A stretch of 40,435 bases of DNA from Ruminococcus sp. (GTDB taxonomy: Bacteria > Bacillota > Clostridia > Oscillospirales > Ruminococcaceae). Position numbers and translations under genes: made by a program. Below, in pieces: positions 32,547 to 40,124 of this stretch. Location: positions 1 to 40,435 of the forward strand of contig NZ_JAGCFH010000035.1 of NCBI RefSeq assembly GCF_017650195.1, read 5' to 3'. The notes beneath the pieces are model-generated. The model searched no databases. It saw only the letters and a list, made by a program, of their open reading frames with translations, and had not been told where the DNA came from. Positions within the stretch are counted from its first letter, which is position 1. Every line of letters starts with the position of its first letter.

Positions 32547-33525
32547 TGTCAAGAAAAAAACATTGAAACGGCGTATATTTGATATAATCCAGATTGGAAA
32601 CAAGGACGATTTTATAAGCCGTTCATTTGACTGGTTCATAGTTACGATAATCATTCTAAATATACTCACTGTCTTCCTCGATACCTTTGAGGAGCTTGCC
32701 GGCTTAAGGTCTTTCTTCAGAACTATTGAAGCTGTTACTGTGGCGGTGTTCTGTGTTGAGTATATACTTCGCATATGGACGGCGGATATGCTCTATCCTG
32801 AGAAAAAGGGGATAAAAGCACAGCTGAGGTTCCTACATTCCTTTGACGGTATAGTGGATCTTTTGACTATACTGCCATTCTTTTTCCTTGACGGCTTCAT
32901 AGTTTTCAGAATGCTGAGAGTGGTGCGTATACTTCATCTTTTCAGAGTAAATGTACATTATGATTCCTTCCATGTCATCACATCGGTACTTGTTGAAAAA
33001 AAGAATCAAATATTCTCTTCAGTTTTTATTATAATAGTCCTTATGCTCGCTTCGTCTCTCGGTATATACAGTGCGGAACACGAAGCCCAGCCTGAGGCAT
33101 TCAGCAATGCATTTTCTGGTATATGGTGGAGCGTGTCTACACTTCTTACAGTGGGCTATGGAGATATCTATCCAATAACCGTGATAGGAAAGATAATGGC
33201 GATTCTGATAGCCTTTCTCGGCGTTGGTGTCGTTGCTATCCCGACAGGTATTATAAGCGCCGGATTTGTTGAGCAGTACACGAAAAAGCAGTATTCCGAC
33301 GCAAGGTTCAGCGATCTCAGTGATGTTGGTGAAGTGCTGGTCGATGAAATAAGTCCATTTAATGGTATGTCGGTTATGGAGGCAAACGAAAAGTACAATA
33401 TACGTATACTTGTGATACTTCGCGGAGAGCTTACTGTAGTGCCGAACGGAATGCTTAAGATAAAAAAGAACGATATTATCATAGTGAAAACTGATAAGCT
33501 TATCAAGGGAAAAAATGACAAATAA
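32539..33525 (+). CDS. Voltage-gated K+ channel-like protein with a TrkA-C-like tail
   Basis: A 328-aa membrane channel. Six helices: S1 about 31-48, S2 62-80, S3 around 107-120, S4 with spaced arginines (FRMLRVVRILHLFR), S5 about 158-176, then the pore with STLLTVGYGDIYP and S6 LIAFLGVGVVAIPTGII. The selectivity filter TVGYGD is the K+ signature. The cytoplasmic tail (GEVLVDEISPFNGMSVMEAN to NDIIIVKTDK) resembles the TrkA-C (RCK_C) ligand domain without a preceding RCK_N Rossmann domain. Start is TTG 32539; there is no ATG until far into S1-S2. It is the last gene of the overlapping operon. Confidence 0.88.
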   Translation: MADVKKKTLKRRIFDIIQIGNKDDFISRSFDWFIVTIIILNILTVFLDTFEELAGLRSFFRTIEAVTVAVFCVEYILRIWTADMLYPEKKGIKAQLRFLHSFDGIVDLLTILPFFFLDGFIVFRMLRVVRILHLFRVNVHYDSFHVITSVLVEKKNQIFSSVFIIIVLMLASSLGIYSAEHEAQPEAFSNAFSGIWWSVSTLLTVGYGDIYPITVIGKIMAILIAFLGVGVVAIPTGIISAGFVEQYTKKQYSDARFSDLSDVGEVLVDEISPFNGMSVMEANEKYNIRILVILRGELTVVPNGMLKIKKNDIIIVKTDKLIKGKNDK

Positions 33526-33573
33526 AAACTGTGGAATTATTTGTATGGGTTGTATAAATACTGCTCATTCTTA

Positions 33574-33602
33574 TTGACAAGTGTGACTGTAAATGATATA
33601 AT
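33574..33602 (+). promoter_or_regulatory. Perfect consensus extended sigma-A promoter driving a non-coding region
   Basis: TTGACA (33574-33579), exactly 17 bases, TATAAT (33597-33602), preceded by TGA (extended -10). No open reading frame follows on this strand. It is the strongest promoter in the window. Confidence 0.85.
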
Positions 33603-33608
33603 ATAATT

Positions 33609-33750
33609 GCGAAAATAATTGGGTTATTATTTGAGCGTGACCAAGGTCGGCGTCTGTACATATGCTGTACCGAGGTTTTTCCTTTGTAAGAAAAAGAGGG
33701 ACAGATCAGAAAAGCTGTATTCATAGGCGAATACAGCTTTTGTCCTTTTA
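33609..33750 (+). ncRNA. Candidate structured small RNA (about 140 nt), family not recognised
   Basis: It runs from the start expected for the consensus promoter to a strong hairpin. Internal structure: AAATAAT/ATTATTT stem (33613-33632 region), GACC-AA-GGTC, GTAC...GTAC, a TTTTTC...GAAAAA hairpin, and a terminal 13-bp stem AAAAGCTGTATTC (33710-33722)/GAATACAGCTTTT (33729-33741), with GGAC/GTCC pairing outside it and TTTT at the end. There is no plausible coding frame. It does not match what I know of 6S, SRP, tmRNA, RNase P or common riboswitches. It converges on the PglX-like gene, whose stop is at 33759. Confidence 0.6.
33710..33749. terminator. Bidirectional terminator between the small RNA and the PglX-like gene
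   Basis: A perfect 13-bp stem with a six-base loop. On the plus strand it is followed by GTCC-TTTT; on the minus strand AGCTTTT closes the stem ten bases after the stop of the gene ending at 33759. Confidence 0.8.
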
Positions 33751-33758
33751 TGGGGATA

Positions 33759-34628
33759 CTATTCAAGAATATCCCTGAGTTTTTCGTAATTTACCTTTAC
33801 TCCGTCATCGAGATCAAGTTCAATCCTCTGTTCGGCAATCTCGTGCAGTTTTGGGAGGAACCTCTCCATTTCCAGCAAGAGTGCCTGTTGTCTTTTTATG
33901 CTGCGGTGCATAGATGTCCGCTCTTTTCCAGATGAGATATTGTAGCTTTCGTTCAGATGGCGGAGTTCTTTTTTCAGTTGCTCATAGCGTGGGACAGCAT
34001 GGTCTCTTTCAAGTACTGCAAGCTGATTAATATCGTAGCGGTGGATATACATCAGCGCTTTGAAGGCCCCCTTGCTGCCAGAACTGAACTGCCAGTATAT
34101 TGGCCTCTTTTTGTATATTCTTGTGTGGTCGGCAAAAAATCCCTTCTGAATATACTTAAAAATGACCTCTTCAGGACTTCCGGTTCCGTCGAGGGCTTCG
34201 GCGATAAAACGGAGATTCTCTTCAAGAGTGTCGGAACCATATACGGTCTCTATAAACTTTTTTAGATCAGCGGCAAGACCGCTGTCCATGCTGTTCAATT
34301 CAAGAATATTGTCGGAGCACGGTATAACGGTCGAGTATAAGGAGGCTTCCCACTTGCCGCCGGCGTAGCACAGTCCTTCAGCGTCAAGAGAGTATCTGCC
34401 GAAAAGACATCCGACAGCGTAGCTTAAAAGACTTTTTATTTCACGCTGGAGTTCAGCTCTTCGTACTGTAACGTCATGCTCGTCTACTTCATAGGATATT
34501 TCTTCGCCTATCCCGTAAAGCTCAATAAAAAAGCGGTTGAGCTTTTCTTCGTTTTCTCTGAGCTTGTCAAATCGCTCATTGCAGGTTTGCTCCCATTTCT
34601 TAAACTTGTTTGAGATTAGTTCAGACAT
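33759..34628 (-). CDS. Free-standing C-terminal domain of BREX PglX adenine methyltransferase
   Basis: This 289-aa protein matches the last third of PglX. The helical lead FDKLRENEEKLNRFFIELYG is followed by SYAVGCLFGRYSLDAEGLCYAGG, LEENLRFIAEAL, FFADHTRIYKKRPIYWQFSSG, FKALMYIHRYD and IELDLDDGVKVNYEKL, all hallmarks of the PglX C-terminus. The SAM-binding and NPPY catalytic domains are absent, and no other BREX gene (brxA-C, pglZ, brxL) is nearby. It is not obvious debris: ATG 34628 has GGAG eight bases before, there is a TTGATA-17-TATAAT promoter and a terminator, and no internal stop. It may be a specificity-type or DNA-mimic-countering subunit, or a decayed BREX fragment that is still expressed. 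Family match is firm; function is open. Confidence 0.8.
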   Translation of the reverse strand: MSELISNKFKKWEQTCNERFDKLRENEEKLNRFFIELYGIGEEISYEVDEHDVTVRRAELQREIKSLLSYAVGCLFGRYSLDAEGLCYAGGKWEASLYSTVIPCSDNILELNSMDSGLAADLKKFIETVYGSDTLEENLRFIAEALDGTGSPEEVIFKYIQKGFFADHTRIYKKRPIYWQFSSGSKGAFKALMYIHRYDINQLAVLERDHAVPRYEQLKKELRHLNESYNISSGKERTSMHRSIKRQQALLLEMERFLPKLHEIAEQRIELDLDDGVKVNYEKLRDILE

Positions 34629-34675
34629 AGCGATTACTCCATATAGATGTTTTTCTAGGTTTCACTTTCCGAATT

Positions 34676-34704
34676 ATTATAACATATTAAAATACAAATA
34701 TCAA
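34676..34704 (-). promoter_or_regulatory. Sigma-A promoter of the PglX C-terminal-like gene
   Basis: Minus strand TTGATA (34704-34699), 17-bp spacer, TATAAT (34681-34676). Leader about 40 bases to ATG 34628. Confidence 0.75.
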
Positions 34705-34793
34705 CCCTTGTAGCGAAAATACGTCGTTTAAGAGTAATTTGAGCTTGCAATAGAATAAAATGGTCAATTCACGGTCAACTTTAATGGTATTGG

Positions 34794-34827
34794 AAGCTGC
34801 AATAACATAGGATTATTGCAGCTTTTT
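34794..34827 (+). terminator. Orphan intrinsic terminator with no gene upstream
   Basis: AAGCTGCAATAA (34794-34805), seven-base loop, TTATTGCAGCTT (34813-34824) and T5, on the plus strand. The nearest plus-strand gene ends at 33525 and is already separated by another terminator, so this may mark a deleted gene or an unseen transcript. Just upstream is a short direct repeat GGTCAA-TTCAC-GGTCAA. Confidence 0.8.
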
Positions 34828-34918
34828 GTATCATGTTACACTGCCTCACGTTTAGGCATTTTATCTTTGTGATCACATACACATATGAGATATGTAATTT
34901 CCTATATACTGAAATAGT

Positions 34919-35044
34919 ATGAATGCACTGCGAAGTGAAGTAAAAATTGAACTTGACGAAAACTTATCCTATGATGAAAGAGTTTTCTGGTTGAAAAAAT
35001 CATTGCTCATGTCTGCTTCAGATTGTCAGCTTGTATCTTATTAA
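34919..35044 (+). CDS. Possible small protein (41 aa)
   Basis: An intact frame of 41 residues, starting MNALRSEVKIELDENLSYDE and continuing RVFWLKKSLLMSASDCQLVSY. The composition is protein-like: amphipathic, with W/F/L spaced as in a helix. There is no good ribosome site or promoter directly upstream, so it could be the end of a degraded gene. I recognise no family. The rest of 34629-35262 holds only the promoters, the orphan terminator and direct repeats listed separately. Confidence 0.3.
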   Translation: MNALRSEVKIELDENLSYDERVFWLKKSLLMSASDCQLVSY

Positions 35045-35049
35045 ATAAT

Positions 35050-35085
35050 CTTTACAAAAGGTTAAGAAACCTTTACAAAAGTTAA
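35050..35085 (+). promoter_or_regulatory. Two direct repeats, 21 bp apart, upstream of the GH3 promoter
   Basis: CTTTACAAAAGGTTAA (35050-35065) and CTTTACAAAAGTTAA (35071-35085) are nearly identical and spaced two helical turns apart. The second ends seven bases before the -35 box (35092). This is the expected place for a transcription activator or repressor that binds as two protomers on one DNA face. Confidence 0.6.
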
Positions 35086-35091
35086 AATGCC

Positions 35092-35120
35092 TTGACACAA
35101 AATGCATTATTTGATACAAT
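35092..35120 (+). promoter_or_regulatory. Sigma-A promoter of the GH3 gene
   Basis: TTGACA (35092-35097), 17-bp spacer, TACAAT (35115-35120) preceded by TGA. It leaves a leader of about 135 bases before the start at 35263. Confidence 0.8.
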
Positions 35121-35262
35121 TAGTTCATCAAGTTTATATCTATTGTATAAAATGCTTATTATATTACGGGGAATATTTATGATAAGTATATTATACTCAG
35201 TAAGCCAATTTTATCACACGCAATGCAGTTTTTCTGCTTGCATTCGAAAAGGAGATGTAGTA

Positions 35263-38200
35263 ATGAAAAAACAACTGATCAGGAAGATCACCGCAGCAGC
35301 AATGGCTTTTGCCATGATAGGCGCAGCTGTCAGCGCACCCGTAGACAAAAGTAGCTTATCAGGCAGCATTCTTACAGCTTTTGCAGAGACATCTACCGCG
35401 ACATTTGATTATGATACAGGCGTTCTTACTTTGCATGGAAACGTTGTATATGAAGATGTACAAGCATGGTCAAAAAATGAAAATGTTAAAAAAGTAGTTT
35501 GTAAAGAAGGTACAATATTCCCTGAAGTTTGCCGTTATATGTTTGAGCAATTTGGGGCAGAATATATTGACCTTTCCAATGCTGATACATCAAATGTTAC
35601 TGATATGGATTATATGTTCGAAAACTGTTCAAGTCTTGAATATATTGATGTTACAGGATTTGATACAACAAAAAGTAGTGAATATAATGATAGCTATTTG
35701 GGGATGTTCAAAGGCTGTACTGCTCTTGACCCAAGTATTTGCATAGTTAGAGGCAACAGCGTTACTCTTGACGGAAATATCGGAGTAAACGTTTATCTCC
35801 AACCCTGCGAGAACCTTGCAAAGGTCATAATGAGCGGTCCCAACGGTAACAGAGTATATACTGATTTTACAGGCATCACGCAGGAAAACGGTGATTGCAA
35901 ATTCTCATATCCCATAAATGCTACTCAGGGAAATGAGCAGATCACTCTCAAAGCTTATGACAAAGACGGCAGACGCCTCATATTATTCAATGAAATCTAC
36001 GGACTCTGCAATCACTCACAGGTCGAATGTACAATTTACGGCTATATCGACCAGATCAAGGAATATGGGTTGTATGAAGCTCCTCCCACTCTTGAGCCTC
36101 TTGTTAACGGTCTTGAAAATTACTGCAAGGCTGCCGAGAATTACTTCAACGGCACCGTCAATACAATTGCCGGTATCGAAAATGTGACCGCAGACAGCGT
36201 AAGCGATTACGCAACAGACCTCGGCTCCGACGTGAAGCTCTCACTGGTGCTCAATTCCGCAGCTGCCTTAAGGATCTACACAGAGAGCGATGATGTGCTT
36301 ATCGACGATGAGACAGTAAAACCCAGGTACAAGGGCGGAAACAAGTACTACGAGATCTCCAATATCTGCGCTCAGAAGCTCAGCACTCCCCACAAGATCA
36401 CTATTGACGGAACTGATTACAAGTGTAGCGCTCTGTCATACGTTCACAGAGTACTGAACAATCAGAATGCCAAGGATAACACGCTTCTCACCGATATGGC
36501 AAAGGCAACTTATGTTTATGCCATGGCGGCAGAGGCTTATGTAGGAAAACCATACCAAAGATATGCAAAAATGACTCCCAAACAGATCGTTGAGGAAATG
36601 ACACTGGAGCAGAAGGCGGCTCAGATGGTGCAGTCTATTGCGTACATGACCAGCGATGAAGAAATGCAGGAGCAGTGCTACGGAAGTGTTTACGGAGACG
36701 CAGGTATGTACAGCTCGGCTGAATGGCGCGAGCTTGTAGACGGTTTTCAGAAGGGAGCTGTAGATTCGGAAACCGGAATCCCTTACATTATGGCGCTTGA
36801 TGATGTGCACGGTCTCGGATACTGCCGTGACGCAGTTTACTTCCCGCACAATATCGGACAGGGTGCCGCAAACGATGAGGAACTCGCTTATCAGGTAGGT
36901 CGTATCACTGCCGATGAAAGCAAGCTCTGCCACCTTATGTGGAATCTTTACCCCTGTGTTGCACAGTCTGTTGATCCAAGATGGGGAAGGACTTATGAGT
37001 GCTACAGCTCAGACCTTGATATCATAACAAAACTCAGTACAGCTTATACAAAGGGACTTATTGACGGCGGAGTCATAGCCTGCGCAAAGCATTTCTTCGG
37101 CGACGGAAACGTGGTTTACGGTACAGGTGAACAGACAGATTATCCCCGTATCATGGACAGAGGCGACTCTCAGCTCACCGAAGAAGAAATAGACGAACTC
37201 CTCAAGGTATATCAGGCGCAGATAGATGCAGGCGTCCAGACGATCATGGTCAGCTTTTCTTCTCTTAACGGAGTGAAGATGCATGAAAACGGCGAATATA
37301 TATGGAAACTCAAAAATGAAATGGGCTTTGAAGGCTTCATCATCAGCGACTATCAGGCTATAGAATTCACATCGCCGGAGACCTACGAGGATCAGGTCGC
37401 ATCAGCAATAAACAGCGGTATAGATATGCTCATGGAGGCTGACAGATATGATGACGCAAGAAACAGCATAATCGACGCGGTCAGAAACGGAAAAATAAGT
37501 GAAGAACGTATCAATGACGCTGTTGAAAGAATAATCAAGGTAAAGCAGGATGCGGGAATATTCGACGATCCATTCTGTGAAAAAATTGAAACTGTTCAGC
37601 AGGAAACAGGTTCTATGGAATACAGAGCTGTTGCTGAAAAGCTCGTGGAAAAGAGCCTTGTCCTTTTAAAGAATGAGAACGAAACACTGCCTATCAAAGA
37701 GGGTACAAAGGTTTATATCACAGGACCTTCTGCGGACAATCCGCGTGTTCAGTGCGGCGGCTGGACCATGGGCTGGGTTGAGAGCCCGACAAAGAATATC
37801 AGCGGAGTTACAACTATACTGGAGGCATTCGAGAGATATGCAGAGGATTACGGCATAGAAGTTATCACCGATCCTGAGCAGGCAGAGAATGCTGATGTTG
37901 TACTGCTCTGCGTAGGTGAAACTTCATACGCAGAATGGTACGGCGATACAACAGACCTTGAGCTTTGCGGAATGCTCGGTCTCAACGGCAACAGGGAAGC
38001 TATTGATGAAGCAAAGGCACTTGACAAGCCCACCGTTACCTGTATTGTCGCCGGTAGACAGGTCATACTCGACGAAGAAGACTACAGTAACTGGGACAGC
38101 GTTGTAATGTGTTACCTGCCGGGTTCAGAGGGCAAAGGTGTTTCTGACGTTATCTGCGGCTGTTCGGACTTTACCGGCAGACTTCCCGAACCATGGTATG

Positions 38201-38889
38201 GCTCTGTAGAGCAGATAGGTACTGACGAAAATGTTTTCGGACTTGGATACGGTCTCTCATACCCGGAGGGCTTTGTTCCGCGTACAGAGCCTGAGGCGAT
38301 CCCTGATCCGGTTTCGGAAGATGAAGGCTTTGATGCGATAGCGGAAGGTACAAACTATACAAAGGGAGTATTTGAAAACGGCGTTTATTCAAACGAGTAT
38401 GCAGGTATAACTGCTGATATCCCCGACGATTTCAGTATGATAAACGAAGTTTATCTTTCCATAATTGCTGAGAATACTATTGAAGGAAGCAGTACCGAAG
38501 AAGAAATGATATATAATTCCGCAGTCATCTGGGACGATATCTTTGAAAACGGCTTCGACGCAGCTGTTACATATAAGTTTGTGAATACAGCTATGGGATT
38601 CCCTGATGATCCGCAGTGTACAGAGGAAGAGTATCTTGATTACATCAAGGTCTTCGACACATACTGGGATGAAGAAGCGGGCATCACTCATGTATATAAG
38701 GACAGAGCAAAAGTAGTCCTTGGCGGTAAAGAATACATAAGAGAGGAATATACGATATCTGCAGGGGAGGAGTACAGTGAAGTTATCGCATATTATGTAA
38801 GAAGGCTAGATGACAACCTTATATGTGTTATAGAAGTGGAAACCGATGTCGATTCTTCCGAATTCATAGAGACATGGTTCAATAAATAA
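35263..38889 (+). CDS. Secreted multidomain glycoside hydrolase family 3 protein
   Basis: A 1208-aa exported beta-glucosidase-type protein. Residues 1-43 are a signal peptide (cleavage probably after LTAFA). About 100-157 is a DUF285-like leucine-rich module (LSNADTSNVTDMDYMFENC). About 165-430 is a beta-rich module seen in secreted Ruminococcus proteins (TLDGNIGVNVYL). GH3 N-domain from about 436 (MTPKQIVEEMTLEQKAAQMVQ) with KHFFGDG (about 609) and nucleophile Asp696 in GFIISDYQAI. GH3 C-domain about 790-1000, with CGGWTMGW, of the exo-beta-glucanase type. A C-terminal module (1015-1208) is not recognised. There is no dockerin. The start at 35263 follows AGGAG (35250-35254) and gives the signal peptide; the longer in-frame extension does not. 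Exact substrate unknown; beta-glucan or cellodextrin is likely. Confidence 0.92.
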   Translation: MKKQLIRKITAAAMAFAMIGAAVSAPVDKSSLSGSILTAFAETSTATFDYDTGVLTLHGNVVYEDVQAWSKNENVKKVVCKEGTIFPEVCRYMFEQFGAEYIDLSNADTSNVTDMDYMFENCSSLEYIDVTGFDTTKSSEYNDSYLGMFKGCTALDPSICIVRGNSVTLDGNIGVNVYLQPCENLAKVIMSGPNGNRVYTDFTGITQENGDCKFSYPINATQGNEQITLKAYDKDGRRLILFNEIYGLCNHSQVECTIYGYIDQIKEYGLYEAPPTLEPLVNGLENYCKAAENYFNGTVNTIAGIENVTADSVSDYATDLGSDVKLSLVLNSAAALRIYTESDDVLIDDETVKPRYKGGNKYYEISNICAQKLSTPHKITIDGTDYKCSALSYVHRVLNNQNAKDNTLLTDMAKATYVYAMAAEAYVGKPYQRYAKMTPKQIVEEMTLEQKAAQMVQSIAYMTSDEEMQEQCYGSVYGDAGMYSSAEWRELVDGFQKGAVDSETGIPYIMALDDVHGLGYCRDAVYFPHNIGQGAANDEELAYQVGRITADESKLCHLMWNLYPCVAQSVDPRWGRTYECYSSDLDIITKLSTAYTKGLIDGGVIACAKHFFGDGNVVYGTGEQTDYPRIMDRGDSQLTEEEIDELLKVYQAQIDAGVQTIMVSFSSLNGVKMHENGEYIWKLKNEMGFEGFIISDYQAIEFTSPETYEDQVASAINSGIDMLMEADRYDDARNSIIDAVRNGKISEERINDAVERIIKVKQDAGIFDDPFCEKIETVQQETGSMEYRAVAEKLVEKSLVLLKNENETLPIKEGTKVYITGPSADNPRVQCGGWTMGWVESPTKNISGVTTILEAFERYAEDYGIEVITDPEQAENADVVLLCVGETSYAEWYGDTTDLELCGMLGLNGNREAIDEAKALDKPTVTCIVAGRQVILDEEDYSNWDSVVMCYLPGSEGKGVSDVICGCSDFTGRLPEPWYGSVEQIGTDENVFGLGYGLSYPEGFVPRTEPEAIPDPVSEDEGFDAIAEGTNYTKGVFENGVYSNEYAGITADIPDDFSMINEVYLSIIAENTIEGSSTEEEMIYNSAVIWDDIFENGFDAAVTYKFVNTAMGFPDDPQCTEEEYLDYIKVFDTYWDEEAGITHVYKDRAKVVLGGKEYIREEYTISAGEEYSEVIAYYVRRLDDNLICVIEVETDVDSSEFIETWFNK

Positions 38890-38963
38890 AAATAATGTTC
38901 TTATTATAACAAGCACGGATATTCTAAAATAGTTCCATGTAAAATGAACTGAAAAAATTAAAA

Positions 38964-39008
38964 AATAGCAGCACACTGATATCACTATGTTTTCAGCGTG
39001 CTGCTATT
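38964..39008 (-). terminator. Intrinsic terminator of the spo0A-like gene
   Basis: A 16-bp stem with a single mismatch (38964-38979 with 38993-39008). On the minus strand it leads into a six-base T run. It also lies 74 bases after the convergent GH3 stop and may serve both genes. The rest of 38890-39091 shows nothing else. Confidence 0.8.
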
Positions 39009-39091
39009 GATATATTCGTTTGTCTTATTATGATTTGGATAAATAATGGTCAAGAAAAGTAAATATTGGAGCAATAGAAGATATATTATTC

Positions 39092-39844
39092 TTATATCTG
39101 CGATACTTTCAGCTTAAGGCGAATCTTGTCGGTTACAAGTGCTATAAACTCAGAATTTGTGGGACGTCCGCGGTAGCTATCAACATAGTAGCCGAAGAAT
39201 TTGTTTATTGTTTCTGTATTGCCTCTGTCCCATGCTATTTCTATAGCGTGACGTATGGCTCTTTCAACGCGCGATGATGTCGTGGCGTATTTCTGTGCTA
39301 CACATGGATATAACTGCTTTGTGACGCTCTCCATAAGTTGACAGTCGTTTATTGCGCTTATTATAGCAGTTCTGAGATAATGGTAGCCTTTTATATGTGC
39401 GGGAACGCCAAGCTTTTGTATAATGTCGGTCACCATTATTTCCGTGTCAGTGCAGTTCGAAGTTACTGGCTTGTTACAGACTGATTTGACAATCGCTGGA
39501 AGCGTGTCAAGATCAAATGGGGCTGACAGGTAATAAGACGCACCGTTCTCCATTACCTGTCGTTCAATGAAGCTGTTTCTGATATCTGATACTACAATGA
39601 AGGCAGGTACATTTACTAACTTATCTCTTATGCGGTTCATCAGTGCGATAGAATCTGTGTCCTGCATGGTGAGCGCTGTGATAATTACGTCGGGCTTGTC
39701 CCTTAGTATAGAGTCGAATATTACCTGCCCATCCATTTTTCGGGTGTAGGCTATTATGCCGTTTTCTCTTAATTTTGCTGCTGCTTTTACCCCGTTTGCC
39801 GCTGAATTGTCGCCAATTAGCACTTTGATAGATTCGTTTTCCAT
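39092..39844 (-). CDS. spo0A: Spo0A homologue with degenerate receiver domain
   Basis: A 250-aa response regulator. The C-terminal Spo0A DNA-binding domain (about 136-245) is well conserved: IIQKLGVPAHIKGYHYLRTAI, TTSSRVERAIRHAIEIAWDRG and NKFFGYY...RPTNSEFIALV. The receiver is damaged at its active site. Aligning with B. subtilis Spo0A, the phospho-acceptor Asp56 is Ala57 (PDVIITALTM); of the acidic pair only Asp12 remains (GDN for DDN); the conserved Lys of LKPFD is Ala (SAPFD). It thus cannot be phosphorylated in the standard way. AGGAGAG precedes ATG 39844. No spoIVB lies beside it; tRNA genes do. It may act constitutively or as an antagonist; sporulation need not be present. Confidence 0.9.
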   Translation of the reverse strand: MENESIKVLIGDNSAANGVKAAAKLRENGIIAYTRKMDGQVIFDSILRDKPDVIITALTMQDTDSIALMNRIRDKLVNVPAFIVVSDIRNSFIERQVMENGASYYLSAPFDLDTLPAIVKSVCNKPVTSNCTDTEIMVTDIIQKLGVPAHIKGYHYLRTAIISAINDCQLMESVTKQLYPCVAQKYATTSSRVERAIRHAIEIAWDRGNTETINKFFGYYVDSYRGRPTNSEFIALVTDKIRLKLKVSQI

Positions 39845-39878
39845 AGTAGACTCTCCTTTCTTGTTTTCTACGATATCT

Positions 39879-39907
39879 ATTTTACATCAGGTAAAACTGA
39901 ATTTCAA
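39879..39907 (-). promoter_or_regulatory. Sigma-A promoter of the spo0A-like gene
   Basis: Minus strand TTGAAA (39907-39902), 17-bp spacer, TAAAAT (39884-39879). Confidence 0.6.
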
Positions 39908-39927
39908 GGAGATATTTTAGCGTAAAA

Positions 39928-39934
39928 TGTCGAA
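39928..39934 (+). promoter_or_regulatory. Putative 0A box
   Basis: TGTCGAA, the core of the Spo0A recognition site, about 20 bases upstream of the -35 of the spo0A-like gene. It suggests that the protein binds its own promoter region. Confidence 0.5.
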
Positions 39935-39993
39935 AAAAAGTATTATTATTTAAGTTGCATAAATAGTAAAAATAATTTTTTTATTATTTTTGC

Positions 39994-40022
39994 TTGACAT
40001 TTAATTCCGTTTGATGTATAAT
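39994..40022 (+). promoter_or_regulatory. Perfect consensus sigma-A promoter of the tRNA operon
   Basis: TTGACA (39994-39999), 17 bases, TATAAT (40017-40022). The first tRNA starts 14 bases after the -10. Confidence 0.9.
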
Positions 40023-40035
40023 ATTATAGTACTTT

Positions 40036-40120
40036 GCGAGTGTGCTGGAATAGGCAGACAGGCACGTTTGAGGGGCGTGTGTCGAGAGACGTATGGGTTC
40101 AAGTCCCATTACTCGCACCA
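40036..40120 (+). tRNA. tRNA-Leu (anticodon GAG)
   Basis: A class II tRNA of 85 nt including an encoded CCA end. Acceptor stem GCGAGTG/TACTCGC region, anticodon stem CACGT/GCGTG with loop TTGAGGG, giving GAG, a variable arm, and the T-loop GGTTCAAGTCC. It reads CUU and CUC codons. Confidence 0.95.
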
Positions 40121-40124
40121 TAAT

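Noticed and set aside
33609..33750. 6S RNA or SRP RNA
   Set aside because: The ends do not pair as in 6S RNA, and the SRP GGAAGGAAGCAG-type loop is absent.
35092..35262. N-terminal extension of the GH3 protein
   Set aside because: It begins at the -35 box, and a clear ribosome site and signal peptide start at 35263.
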